A stretch of 64,000 bases of DNA from Bacteroidia bacterium (GCA_025362575.1 JANYIQ010000250.1:1-64000), one strand, 5' to 3'. Positions 21,001 through 30,504 are shown, numbered from the stretch's first letter. Notes: generated by a model from the letters alone, not told the origin. Program-made: numbers and translations.

Positions 21001-21182
21001 GTAGGATTGCCGCCCGAAATTTCCTTAGCCTTTTGAGCCATTTTAGGACTTGATACTATCGCTGTTGCGTAATCAGCCGCTTCTTTTTCAACGCCTCTTG
21101 TAACCCACGTAAATGAAAGGTAAAAAATACAAGCTAAAGCCAGTAGAATCGCAAATATTTTAATTGCTCCTTTGTTTTGCAT
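18063..21182 (-). CDS. secDF: Fused protein translocase subunit SecDF
   Basis: NLGLDLRGGMNVTLEV, SecD domain, low-complexity linker, LGVDFQGGRTYQVRF and SecF-type GYTMTETVVVFDRIRE. Confidence 0.97.
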   Translation of the reverse strand: MQNKGAIKIFAILLALACIFYLSFTWVTRGVEKEAADYATAIVSSPKMAQKAKEISGGNPTKELSYIDSVKTKLADNYLDSLKKSPVYSLGFASYTYEECKKREINLGLDLRGGMNVTLEVSVIDIIKNLSNNSADVLFNKALAETQKNVGIENNDDFITLFAKKYKAIAPNGQLAPLFQTIENKGKLKYNASNAEVIAFINLRVDESITNAEKTFRSRIDRFGVAQPNIQKLQSKGRILVELPGVKDKNRVRELLQGTANLEFWETFENTQETYSYLEKANTKIRFILNPESIKADTTKTDSAAVKTPEVAKADSTKADSAAAFTPTLAAAPPANGQDTARESQMKRFPLFMHLRPNTYNDGKQEFLSPGPVIAISFSKADTAKINEYLRDERVKSVFPSKMKFMWGSKQREQKNANGEVVANLFELYAIKITDRNGKAALYGDIITDARKDYDQKSGAHPYISMTMNAEAAQKWKMLTKANKPEGQKQGRCIAVVMDNMVYSSPRVQSEISGGQSQITGDFSNEEADALVAILSAGKLPAPARIVEENFCGPTLGQEAIDSGLVSFAIALAVILLFMAAYYNKAGLVANVALIANMFFIMGILTSLGAVLTLPGIAGIVLTIGLAVDANILIFERVREELALGKSTSQSIKEGFKHAMSSIIDSNVTLAILAAILMVFGTGPVQGFATTLLIGIGASLFSAILITRVIFEWMLERKMEIPFDNSATRNAFKNISFDFVGKRKVYYAISTLVIVVGMIFYFKNHGFKLGVDFQGGRTYQVRFEKDMNTADVKKTLEKAFDGSVEVKTLGSANQVKITTTFRVADNAATADQEVEDALSGGLKTLNTQFQIVSQQKVGPSIATDILYGAYGAILFSCLLMFVYIVIRFKKWQYGLGSVVALFHDVLIVLSFYTIFDGIVPFSLEIGQDFIAAILTVMGYTMTETVVVFDRIRERLADSGKADVPGEERNKLINYALNSTLSRTILTSLTVFFVLVVIFIFGGDSIRGFIFALLIGRVIGTYSSLCISTPIVVDFDKKRV

Positions 21183-21222
21183 AATAATTTAAATTAAAGT
21201 AATCCTTTATAAAATAAGGGTG

Positions 21223-21253
21223 CAAATATAAGATTTATGGCTATAATTCGCAA
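21223..21253 (-). promoter_or_regulatory. Bacteroidota-type promoter TTG-N20-TATATTTG for secDF
   Basis: Minus strand TATATTTG (21230-21223) with upstream TTG 20 nt away. Confidence 0.5.
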
Positions 21254-21401
21254 TTTTGATTTAAATTATTGATTTTAAGATGCTTAAAAGGTCATTTTTG
21301 TTAAAATAGGGCTTAAAATTCAGGTCTAATCCCTATTCCTTAAACAAGGTTAAAAAGCCTCCTAATCAATCCATATTTGGGTAAATTTGTACAAGATTTT
21401 A

Positions 21402-23018
21402 ATGCTTCACCGTATATCTTTTTTTATGCTTCTGATTCGTCGTCTTTTTTTTAGTCTTTTTATCCTTAGTTCATGTTTTGCTTTTTCGCAGATACAGGTT
21501 TCTAATGGTCCTGATATAAATTCAGACAGTGATATTAATTTCAATAAGATCATCGGTGGAAATACAGAAAGTTTTTTTGTTTACAGAGTAAGAAGTCGTG
21601 GTTTTGGTACTGATTACTATCTTGAAAAATATTCGAAAAAAAATCTGACGCGTGAATTCAGCCGAATGATCCCCTTGCCGGAAGAAGTTGCTTCAGAGAT
21701 CTTAGACGTAAAGTTTGCGCAAAATAACATCTGCATTTTCTATAAGATCTACAATAAAAAAACAGATCAGAAAAGTTTACTGCTTCAGAATATGTCAACC
21801 AATGGTGATCTATCTCCCGATATAAAAGAGATCATTACCGTAACCGCCGAAAGAAGCCAGTACGCCGGATTTCAGGTAGTGCCTAATCAGGACACCAGTA
21901 AATTTTTAATAGTTACAGAATACAAAAAAGAAAAGAACGATAGTTATAAGATCAATCTCCTGTTAATGGATGCTGTTAACATTAAAAAATTGTGGGATAA
22001 AGAACTGGCCTCTAAATATAATTCGGCACCAATGGATGTGGTGAGTTATAAAATTGACACTTTGAATAACGTTTACTTTTTATTCAGAACAGCCGGTAAA
22101 CAGATCGGGCAGCGCCGTGTACTCTGGAATACTTACGTTGGTATTTTAAAAAGCGATGCGCAGCAAATAACGGTTTGTGAATTACCCATTGCAAAAGATT
22201 TCAGCGTTAGTGATGTGGAATTTATCAAGAACGGAAATCAAATGGTTTGCGGGGGGTTTTACAAAGACATTATTGAACGTCAGGGTCGCGACCTGATCGA
22301 CGTAGGCGTTTTTTATTATAAATTCGATTTTGAGACTGGTGCCTTGTTAAGCAGCACAGCACAATTATTCAACCAGACATTACTGGATAAATTAACTTAT
22401 AAAAGACAGCAGCCCGGCTATTTTGATTATAAGATCGATTATATAAAAACCATCGGAAACGACGTGTATTTGATCGGTGAACAATTCAGCGAAGAATACG
22501 TTTATTATTACAACCCAAGTACCAGAAGTACTACTGCGTATTGGATGTACGACTACAAAGACATACTTGTGGCTAAACTCGGAAGCACCTCAACCGTTGA
22601 ATGGGTAAAGAACGTTCCGTTCCGTTACAGCATGCGAATGAACAGTCCGCACGTGTTCATGCAATACTTTGCCTTTAACACGGATACCACTTTGTATCTA
22701 TTTTATGATGATAATCACAAAAACTTTAAAGACAATGATTATACCATTGATAATTACGATCCACGCGATATAAGGTATTATGCAAGTATCCACGGAAGTA
22801 ATTTTGTGTCGAGCAGCATTGATCTTCCAAGTGGTAAAATGAAACGCGAAATTGTTTTTCAAAATAAAGATTATTGTTTTACTCCCATTCAGGAAAATAA
22901 TTTACAGTTCATTCCAGCCAACAATACCCAAGTGTTTGTTCCCGACGGAAAAAAAGAGATCATCATTTATACAGAAGACAGAGGAAGAGAACGGTTTTCG
23001 AAGTTGAAACTGAAGTAA
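21402..23018 (+). CDS. Hypothetical secreted protein with signal peptide
   Basis: MLHRISFFMLLIRRLFFSLFILSSCFAFSQ leader. A perfect TAAATTTG -7 box at 21382-21389 overlaps the ORF-track TTG start, so ATG 21402 or 21426 is preferred. Confidence 0.75.
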   Translation: MLHRISFFMLLIRRLFFSLFILSSCFAFSQIQVSNGPDINSDSDINFNKIIGGNTESFFVYRVRSRGFGTDYYLEKYSKKNLTREFSRMIPLPEEVASEILDVKFAQNNICIFYKIYNKKTDQKSLLLQNMSTNGDLSPDIKEIITVTAERSQYAGFQVVPNQDTSKFLIVTEYKKEKNDSYKINLLLMDAVNIKKLWDKELASKYNSAPMDVVSYKIDTLNNVYFLFRTAGKQIGQRRVLWNTYVGILKSDAQQITVCELPIAKDFSVSDVEFIKNGNQMVCGGFYKDIIERQGRDLIDVGVFYYKFDFETGALLSSTAQLFNQTLLDKLTYKRQQPGYFDYKIDYIKTIGNDVYLIGEQFSEEYVYYYNPSTRSTTAYWMYDYKDILVAKLGSTSTVEWVKNVPFRYSMRMNSPHVFMQYFAFNTDTTLYLFYDDNHKNFKDNDYTIDNYDPRDIRYYASIHGSNFVSSSIDLPSGKMKREIVFQNKDYCFTPIQENNLQFIPANNTQVFVPDGKKEIIIYTEDRGRERFSKLKLK

Positions 23019-23057
23019 GTGATGAGAAATAAATAACCGTTAATGAATCACAACTCA

Positions 23058-24428
23058 TCACTTATAAAGCTCCACATTCGTTTGCTGATCAGAGCTGATC
23101 TTGAATTTTTTTTCGATGGTGTAAATACTTCCTCTTAAAGACTTAGAGCGCCACTCGATCTTATAATTCCCGGGTTGCAAATAAAAAACCTGTTGTGTGG
23201 CATTACTCAAATTATATACCCACTCTGCTTTATTGCCCGCGTCCGTTAAAATACAACCATCGCCGGCCTCTAAACATTTTACGCTTAACATACCGGCATT
23301 TACTATATCTAGTGCTTTAACGGCCGATTGCTCGATCTTTGTTTTGTATATATAAGTGCGCGGCAAAGTTAAAATTTCGAGATCATATTCGCCAACGATA
23401 TATTTTTCGCTGCTATTCAATTGCTGCACGTTTAAGGTTTGCATGTCGTTCACTTTTCTTACCACACACTTTACTTTTTCGTTGTAATTGTAAACACCTG
23501 TTTGACGATTGATCTGCAGAATTCCTTGCGGCGCATCTATAGGTATTAAGGTGTGTTTACCCACTGATAGTTTTACTTCCTTGCTTTCTGTTGGAGGAAT
23601 GGTGTGTGCCACCACTTTGTAAGTTGGATAATCATCAATGTATAAAGTATCCGGATTATTGGCGCCATTTAAAGTGTGCTCATAATTATAAACGTAATTT
23701 CCTTTTTTAGCATCGTAAAAGGTCATACTTACATTTGTTTCACTTGGTTTGGAATTTATGTCCAGCAAACTTACCTGTGCACTGGTCTTATTTAATTTCT
23801 GCTTGATCACGATCTCCGAAATGTTTGAAAAGGTATTGTTGTTATCGTAATCAAAATAAGTTCCAACACATTCAAAAGTTTTTATTTGCTCCGGACTCAA
23901 ACCAATTCCGATAATAAAGGGCTTCACGATTATTCCTTTCTCCATCAATTTTTGCCGCGCACGGCAAGGATCTCCACCACACTCTTCAATACCATCTGTG
24001 ATTAAAATGATCATGTTCACTGCTTTGTTGTCCGGAAAATCGTTTGCAGCTTCAGTTAAAGAATGTTCAATGGGTGTGATACCAGTAGGCGAAGCTTCAC
24101 CTACTTTTTGTTTGATCAACACTGAATTACCTTTCGAAAAAGGCACCACTAATTTTGAATCCTTGCAATCGCCCGGCGGATACTTAATGGTTTGGCCATA
24201 CATGCGCAAAGCAAATTGCATGTTTGGGTAATGCGTTAAACTGTCAATGAATTTATAGAACAATTTTTTAGCGCCTTCCATGCGTGTTAAGTTACCGTGT
24301 TTGCTGATCATGCTGTTACTGGCATCAAACACAAACAGAACCCGCGTTAGTTGAGCCGGTTTTTTGGTTTGAGAAAAAACCTCAGCAAAAAACAAACTTA
24401 AAAGCAATATGATGGCGATTCTGCGCAT
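23058..24428 (-). CDS. VWA domain-containing secreted protein
   Basis: VLFVFDASNSMISKHGNLTRMEGAKKLFYKFID; MIILITDGIEECGGDPC. Confidence 0.9.
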   Translation of the reverse strand: MRRIAIILLLSLFFAEVFSQTKKPAQLTRVLFVFDASNSMISKHGNLTRMEGAKKLFYKFIDSLTHYPNMQFALRMYGQTIKYPPGDCKDSKLVVPFSKGNSVLIKQKVGEASPTGITPIEHSLTEAANDFPDNKAVNMIILITDGIEECGGDPCRARQKLMEKGIIVKPFIIGIGLSPEQIKTFECVGTYFDYDNNNTFSNISEIVIKQKLNKTSAQVSLLDINSKPSETNVSMTFYDAKKGNYVYNYEHTLNGANNPDTLYIDDYPTYKVVAHTIPPTESKEVKLSVGKHTLIPIDAPQGILQINRQTGVYNYNEKVKCVVRKVNDMQTLNVQQLNSSEKYIVGEYDLEILTLPRTYIYKTKIEQSAVKALDIVNAGMLSVKCLEAGDGCILTDAGNKAEWVYNLSNATQQVFYLQPGNYKIEWRSKSLRGSIYTIEKKFKISSDQQTNVELYK

Positions 24429-24503
24429 TAAGCAAAAATAATGTTAGCATCATAACAAAAGTGAAAGGAAAAAGATACTTATAAACGTGGTGGTTTTAAG
24501 AAA

Positions 24504-26516
24504 CTATCTGATCATCGTCACAGGACCTTTGATCTCGATGTATTCGCCACGGGAATTCTTATACTGGATAATGTATACGTAAGTGCCTTGCTCCTTGCCA
24601 TCGCCGTTCCAGCCTTTGGTATCGTCGTTGGTTTCAAACATCTTGGCGCCCCAGCGATCAAAAACCATTACATGATAATCGCTTTTTTCAACAAACTGCG
24701 CTTTGGGCAGCCAGATGCGATTTTCACCTTCGGGTGTAAAGGCATTCGGCACATAGATATTAGCTTCAACATAAGCATCGCCAATGTTCGAGTTGCTTAT
24801 TCCGGCCAAGCCATAAGGATTTCCAAAATTTTCTACCGCCTGAACATAATATCCAACTTTACCACTCTCGGTAACTATGTCTTCGACATTATCGGTATAA
24901 GTAGTTACGCCAAAAGGCACAAATGTAATGGGTGTTGTTTCAGGCACTTCGTTAATAACACGATAAATATAATATCCTGAAACACCACCCAACCAGGTAG
25001 TATAATTATCCCAGGATAAATTATTACTAAAATATTTTTGCGTATCGTTCTTTACTTTCAATAAAATGGTTTTGCCAACATTGCTGGTGTAACGTTCGTT
25101 GCCGCAACTGTCGAGCACTGTAGCCTTGTAAAAATAATTCTTTTGTTTTGCCGAAACTTCCGTATCAACATAATAGTAGTGCGAAGTGCCGCTATATTTC
25201 ATGTAGGCCACATTTTTAAAATTAATGCCATCCTCCGATTTATAGATATTAAATCCGTTGCAGGCCTTTGTAGTATCGGCGAAAATGGTAACGTAAATAT
25301 TTTGCAAAAAATCAACAGTGGCAGTTTGCACATAAGCGAAAGAAGATGCGGGAGGTGCTGATGCCACAAAACAACGCGGGTTTGAAGAAGAAGTAATATT
25401 CAAAGCATTATTAAATACTCTTACCATATAACAGTAATTTTTTCCGGGCACTAAATTCTGATGCACGAAATTTGTATCCGTTGTTGTAGTTCCGATCAAA
25501 GTGTAAGCCGCACTGTTAACCGAGCAGTATACATTGTATTTTAAAATGCCGCCCTGTAAATTTTTATAGGCTTTCCAGTGCAATTTTGCAGTGCGCGAAC
25601 AAATGTCGTATTTACCGGATAAGAAAATAGTATTCTGATCCTGCGTTTGAAGTCCGAGGTTTTTGCAACTGTCGAGAGGTGCCACACAATAGTTAACACT
25701 TGTAGAACTTCCAATAACATTAGTGTTGGTGTAAACGGTATTATTAATTCCGAAAACGGTATCAATGTTTATCCATGCACCGCCGCCATTTTGCTGATAG
25801 ATGATGTAACCAATGCAATCAGGCGATGGAGAAGGGTTCCAACCCAAATGACTTTGTCCGCCAAGATCAACACTCACCGAATCCAAAACCGGAGAAGTTG
25901 GAGGAGTTTGGTCAAAAAAACTTCCGCCGTTAATATTGGAGGAAGAAACACAACCGCTGTTATCACTTAACTGAATCTGATAATTATACTTAACACTGCA
26001 TATGGAAATGGTTTCGCTGTAACTAGTAGCGGTGGTATTATTCACGTTTGCCCAAACACCAACAGGATGCTCACGATACACATTAAAACTTGAGCCTGAG
26101 GTCGGTAATTGAGGGATGTGCAAATTATTATAAAGTAAACTGGCAACATTAACACCACTCACATTTAAATAGATCGATCTCAACGTATCGGAAGATCTTG
26201 AAGCAACTGTACTTGCGCCTACAGTAGAAATTGTTTTCACGTAAAAATAAAAACTCTGTGTGTTACCAACACTTAGATCAGTAAAATTATTGATGCTATA
26301 TGTAGCTACCGAACCAAGATAACTTAATGAACCGGGAGTAATGCCTTTGTAAATATCGTAACGTAAAAATTGATTGCTTGGATCCGGTGGAATAACCCAA
26401 GTTAATTTAAGATCGCCTGCAGCATTGCATGAGATACACCTGAAAGACGGAGCATTAACCTGCGCCTTGAAGGATAAAATGAAAATGCTGAATATGACGA
26501 ATAAGATCTTTCTCAA
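24504..26516 (-). CDS. Fibronectin III-like repeat protein with T9SS type B (gliding motility-associated) C-terminal domain
   Basis: YVPNAFTPEGENRIWLP...YHVMVFDRWGAKMFETNDDTKGWNGDGKEQGTYVYIIQYKNSRGE; TTG start. Confidence 0.92.
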   Translation of the reverse strand: MRKILFVIFSIFILSFKAQVNAPSFRCISCNAAGDLKLTWVIPPDPSNQFLRYDIYKGITPGSLSYLGSVATYSINNFTDLSVGNTQSFYFYVKTISTVGASTVASRSSDTLRSIYLNVSGVNVASLLYNNLHIPQLPTSGSSFNVYREHPVGVWANVNNTTATSYSETISICSVKYNYQIQLSDNSGCVSSSNINGGSFFDQTPPTSPVLDSVSVDLGGQSHLGWNPSPSPDCIGYIIYQQNGGGAWINIDTVFGINNTVYTNTNVIGSSTSVNYCVAPLDSCKNLGLQTQDQNTIFLSGKYDICSRTAKLHWKAYKNLQGGILKYNVYCSVNSAAYTLIGTTTTDTNFVHQNLVPGKNYCYMVRVFNNALNITSSSNPRCFVASAPPASSFAYVQTATVDFLQNIYVTIFADTTKACNGFNIYKSEDGINFKNVAYMKYSGTSHYYYVDTEVSAKQKNYFYKATVLDSCGNERYTSNVGKTILLKVKNDTQKYFSNNLSWDNYTTWLGGVSGYYIYRVINEVPETTPITFVPFGVTTYTDNVEDIVTESGKVGYYVQAVENFGNPYGLAGISNSNIGDAYVEANIYVPNAFTPEGENRIWLPKAQFVEKSDYHVMVFDRWGAKMFETNDDTKGWNGDGKEQGTYVYIIQYKNSRGEYIEIKGPVTMIR

Positions 26517-26644
26517 ATGTGCTGAAATACAAGTGTATAACGTACAAAGTTAAGTTTTATTTTGTCTGTTTTCGGTTATTTTTGGGCAATTACGAGGGCT
26601 TTTTAGTGAATAAGGGTTAAAAATGAGTGGAATACCCCAAAAAC

Positions 26645-26677
26645 AAAGCCCCGTCACAATTAAGTGACAGGGCTTTA
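26645..26677. terminator. Terminator hairpin
   Basis: AAAGCCCCGTCAC aattaa GTGACAGGGCTTT. Confidence 0.75.
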
Positions 26678-26690
26678 AAATAAGAAATTT

Positions 26691-26717
26691 AACCCGTTGG
26701 ATAATATCCTACGGGTT
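26691..26717. terminator. Hairpin AACCCGTTGGAT aat ATCCTACGGGTT
   Basis: Inverted repeat with one T-T mismatch, just downstream of the 26721-27752 gene. Confidence 0.6.
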
Positions 26718-26720
26718 AAA

Positions 26721-27752
26721 TTACTGAACCGAAATTTTCTGAATTGAAGCGTTGTTACCAACTGTTAATTTAAGGAAATAAACACCAGCAGGTATTGCTT
26801 CGATATTAAGATCATGTCTTACAATTCCTTTATCGTTACCAAGGCTCGCTGTTTTAACAGTTTGACCTAAAGCATTAACTACTTCGTAAGATGCGTTATC
26901 AGCATTTTCGTTATAGAAACTTACTGTGATCTTATCATCAGCAGGATTTGGGAATACTGATAACTCAACATTAGCGGCTGTAATTGATTTTACACCTAAA
27001 GTGATATAGTTAGAAGCAACAGTTACTACAGTTTGCTGAGAGTTACCGGCGATAGAAGCGATAGAAGAACTCGCAATTGTAAATAAAGGTGCTTTAGAAA
27101 GAGCATTGTAATAATCATATTTAACTTGGGTAATAGTACCAGAAACAATCACGTTAAAGTTCAAGTTCTGAACTGTCATAACGCGAATAACGTTATTAAA
27201 AGTAACACCGCTAGGCAATTTTAAAGTACCTGTACCATCAGCAGTAGCCGTGCAAGTTCCATTAAATGTACCGTTGTTACCTGATACCGTAAGTGTTCCG
27301 CTAACAGCTGTAGTAGTAGTAGTTCCTAAGGTCATAGGGTATTTTGCAACTGAAGCTGAATTAGTACCTGTATAAACCACAACAGCGCCTAAAGCACCTA
27401 AAGTAACATCACCACCCCAATATTTAAGGTCTGTAGCTGATGATGAGTAAAAACTGTTCTTACCTGCACCTGCACCAACTGCAACACCTGCAGAAGGGAA
27501 AGAAGTAGTACTTCCGGTAGAAGCAACTGAAGCACCTGTGTAACTTGTTACTGGAGGATGAACAACAATGGTTGAGAAACTCCAAACAGCACCGGCACCG
27601 CTGGCACCAGGGTTAATGGCTGTTGAATCGCACTGCTTAGTACCAAATGCATCTCCATTTACGGGTGCATTATTTGCCTGAGTTAAAGATTGTGCATTGC
27701 CTACATTAAAAGCAACAATGGCAGATAAAATTGTGAAGTAAAGTTTTTTCAT
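26721..27752 (-). CDS. T9SS type A sorting domain-containing protein (paralogue 1)
   Basis: MKKLYFTILSAI signal; C-terminal LSVFPNPADDKITVSF...GVYFLKLTVGNNASIQKISVQ. Confidence 0.92.
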   Translation of the reverse strand: MKKLYFTILSAIVAFNVGNAQSLTQANNAPVNGDAFGTKQCDSTAINPGASGAGAVWSFSTIVVHPPVTSYTGASVASTGSTTSFPSAGVAVGAGAGKNSFYSSSATDLKYWGGDVTLGALGAVVVYTGTNSASVAKYPMTLGTTTTTAVSGTLTVSGNNGTFNGTCTATADGTGTLKLPSGVTFNNVIRVMTVQNLNFNVIVSGTITQVKYDYYNALSKAPLFTIASSSIASIAGNSQQTVVTVASNYITLGVKSITAANVELSVFPNPADDKITVSFYNENADNASYEVVNALGQTVKTASLGNDKGIVRHDLNIEAIPAGVYFLKLTVGNNASIQKISVQ

Positions 27753-27866
27753 GTTTTTTAAAATTTAATTTAATCAAATATAGTGAATTTAATTTTTACA
27801 GGAGCATGCCGGCCCAAAAATAGTTTGTCGAATTTATCCCTTGATAATCAGCGCTAATAGACAAAA

Positions 27867-27898
27867 AAAAGCCCTCCTGTTTTGAGGAAGGCTCTTTT
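27867..27898. terminator. Terminator hairpin between the T9SS paralogues
   Basis: AAAAGCCCTCCT gtttt GAGGAAGGCTCTTTT. Confidence 0.75.
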
Positions 27899-27914
27899 AA
27901 AATAAGATGTTATA

Positions 27915-28940
27915 TTATTGTATTGTTATCTTTTTAACGGAAGAACTGTTTCCAACCATTACTTTAACAAAATAAATGCCCGATTCAAGATTCTCAATAT
28001 TAACATTGTGTTTCACAAGCCCTTTTTCACTACTAATACTTTCTTTTCTAACAGTTTGTCCGATCGCATTCATGATCTCGCAAGAAGCGTTTTCGGCATT
28101 AGCATTTGTAAAGCTTAAAGTGAAATTAGTCTTTGCCGGGTTTGGATATAAATTCAGATCGGAAACTTCCTTAGTATTTTCGTTAATCCCTACAAATAGG
28201 TAATCAGCGTTCACAGTTACAAATGTTTGTGTTGAAGGAGTACCCAACGATGACGCAATTGTAGAAGTAGCTATGCTGAATATTGGGCTTTTTGAAACCG
28301 AAATCGCATAATATTCATATAATTTTTGCGTAACCACAACCGGCACAATAATATTAGCATTTAAGGTTTGAGTATTTACAACACGTATTACATTAGTAAA
28401 TGTTCTTCCTGTTAAAACAAGGGTTCCTGTAGCATCAGCAATAGTATTATTAAAACCTGTGTAAGTACCATTATTCCCTGAGAGATTAATATTTCCTGCC
28501 ACCGTATTGCTTACACTAGAATTTAAACTCATCGGATATTGAAATAAAGTTGCCGGAGAAGTATAAGTGAAGGTAAGAGCAAATGCTCCAACTTGTAAAT
28601 TACCACCGTAATAATTATAGTTTGAGCCAGTATAAGAATAAAAGCTATTGCTATTTGTAGCAGACTGTACAGCGCGGTCTGCAGATGGATAAGAACCTGT
28701 GCTGCCTGTTGAAGCTACCGTTACAACACTATAAGTTGTAGTAGTTGTGCCAATGGTTGCAGAAGTATAATTCCATGTTTGGCCAGCCCCACCTGGGCCT
28801 GCGTTTAAGGAAAGACTACTAGCATCTGTGGTTCTATACAAATCTCCTAAAGTTGGTAAATGATTTGTTGCAGTCAAGGTTTGAGCATTAGCTCCTAAAC
28901 AAAATATTGCCGATAAAATAGTAAAGTAAAGTTTTTTCAT
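27915..28940 (-). CDS. T9SS type A sorting domain-containing protein (paralogue 2)
   Basis: MKKLYFTILSAIFCLGANAQ; C-terminal LNLYPNPAKTNFTLSF...GIYFVKVMVGNSSSVKKITIQ. Confidence 0.92.
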   Translation of the reverse strand: MKKLYFTILSAIFCLGANAQTLTATNHLPTLGDLYRTTDASSLSLNAGPGGAGQTWNYTSATIGTTTTTYSVVTVASTGSTGSYPSADRAVQSATNSNSFYSYTGSNYNYYGGNLQVGAFALTFTYTSPATLFQYPMSLNSSVSNTVAGNINLSGNNGTYTGFNNTIADATGTLVLTGRTFTNVIRVVNTQTLNANIIVPVVVTQKLYEYYAISVSKSPIFSIATSTIASSLGTPSTQTFVTVNADYLFVGINENTKEVSDLNLYPNPAKTNFTLSFTNANAENASCEIMNAIGQTVRKESISSEKGLVKHNVNIENLESGIYFVKVMVGNSSSVKKITIQ

Positions 28941-29026
28941 GTGGTTAAATTATTTTTGAGTATCAAATTTACAAAAATAATCTGATGAAAACAACATAAA
29001 AAGGAATGTAAAAAAGGGTGGTAAAT

Positions 29027-29794
29027 CTAATTCTGTTTGATCTTTAATTCCTGCTCCTCTTCTGCAGGAATGGCTTGCGCACTCAGCAATGAAGGGGCTT
29101 TGATGGTCTCCACCTGTTCTACCACTAGTTTTTTACGACGTTTTTTGTAGTAAATGGTGTGCACAGGAGGTTTATCCTGATCTGCCGATGCAAGCGTTGT
29201 TTTTTGCGAATTAAAGCCTGCAGTATCAGGTAAAGAATTATTTTTTTGGACAGTCACAGGTTCTGTATATTGTTGCTTTGCCGTCTCTGTTTTTTGCTGA
29301 ACAATTGGATTCGCAACCTGTGTTGAAGCTGAATTTACCGTTACAGCTGCTGAATTATTTACAACAATGGATGGTGTAATAACTGCCGGTGTTATTTCGC
29401 TTCCCGATGCAGGCAAGCTTGGTTTTTGAACCGGAGTTGCTTTTTTTGTAACAAATGCTGTTGCTTTTTTCCCGGCATTTAAATTACTGTGATCCGACTC
29501 CAAAGCTCTTTCGGCTTCAATAGTTTTATTAGCTTTAAAATCAATGAACTTGAACATGATGGCAGAAACACTTCCCAATGCCACAATAAAAAAGATGGGA
29601 ACCAAAACATTACGGTTAATGTTCAGACTTATTTTCGGAAAATTTAATTGCGCTAATTTACTTTGTTTAGAAAGCTCAGCCGGGTATTCATTATCAAACT
29701 CCATCCACGATGCGTCGGAGTAATCCAACTCCGCATCATGCAGGGTTAAACGAATTTGTCTTTCGTCGAGTTCGTAATTAAATAAGCTGTTCAT
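29027..29794 (-). CDS. Single-TM protein encoded with a sigma factor; putative anti-sigma-like regulator
   Basis: Short N-terminal cytoplasmic part, TM VLVPIFFIVALGSVSAIMFKF, long Thr/Pro/Gln-rich region; overlaps the sigma gene by 17 nt. Confidence 0.6.
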   Translation of the reverse strand: MNSLFNYELDERQIRLTLHDAELDYSDASWMEFDNEYPAELSKQSKLAQLNFPKISLNINRNVLVPIFFIVALGSVSAIMFKFIDFKANKTIEAERALESDHSNLNAGKKATAFVTKKATPVQKPSLPASGSEITPAVITPSIVVNNSAAVTVNSASTQVANPIVQQKTETAKQQYTEPVTVQKNNSLPDTAGFNSQKTTLASADQDKPPVHTIYYKKRRKKLVVEQVETIKAPSLLSAQAIPAEEEQELKIKQN

Positions 29795-30362
29795 TTCTCA
29801 ATTGTTTACTATTCTTATCAATATTCTTCTGCAAATTATACCTTGCTTTTTCAAGGTTCGATTTTACAGTCTGCTCATTTGCCTCCAGTACCTCTGCAAT
29901 TTTATTCAGATCATAACCTTCAACAATATGTAAATTAAAAACCAATCGTTGTGATGGTACCAATTGCTGCAATGATCTTACCAACACATCAAAATTGATG
30001 CTTCTAAAATCAGTGAGTTCATTATCCAAAAAAAGATCCAAAGATTTATCGGAAATATCGTTTACTCTTACTGTACTGGCCACATAATATTCGCTGCGAA
30101 TATTGCGCAAATGATCAACCGTAAATAAAATGAAGTGCTCGCGCACCCAATCTTCAATGGTTTGCGCAGAACCAATTTTATATTTTGCTAAAATGGAGAA
30201 TATATGCGCGAATCCTTTTTTGGTGATCTCAGCTGCCTGCTCTTTGTTCTTAGAATATCGTAGAGTGATCGCGGAAAGTTTTCCGAAAAGCGTTCTATAA
30301 AATTGTTCCTTAGCAACTTTATCGTTCTTTATGCAAGCCAATATCAATTCGCTATCCAACAT
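29778..30362 (-). CDS. RNA polymerase sigma-70 family (ECF-like) sigma factor
   Basis: Region 4-like LVPSQRLVFNLHIVEGYDLNKIAEVLEANEQTVKSNLEKARYNLQK; region 2-like N-terminal part. Confidence 0.85.
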   Translation of the reverse strand: MLDSELILACIKNDKVAKEQFYRTLFGKLSAITLRYSKNKEQAAEITKKGFAHIFSILAKYKIGSAQTIEDWVREHFILFTVDHLRNIRSEYYVASTVRVNDISDKSLDLFLDNELTDFRSINFDVLVRSLQQLVPSQRLVFNLHIVEGYDLNKIAEVLEANEQTVKSNLEKARYNLQKNIDKNSKQLRNEQLI

Positions 30363-30504
30363 AAAAGGGGCATTTATATCCTTGTACGCAAAGTTATTAA
30401 CAAAAGTTACACAAAACGCTAAATTCTATGGGATTAGACCGCAAAAAGCACTTTAACCTACTAAAACAATGTAAACCTAAGACTTTTGGGATTCAAATTA
30501 TAGC

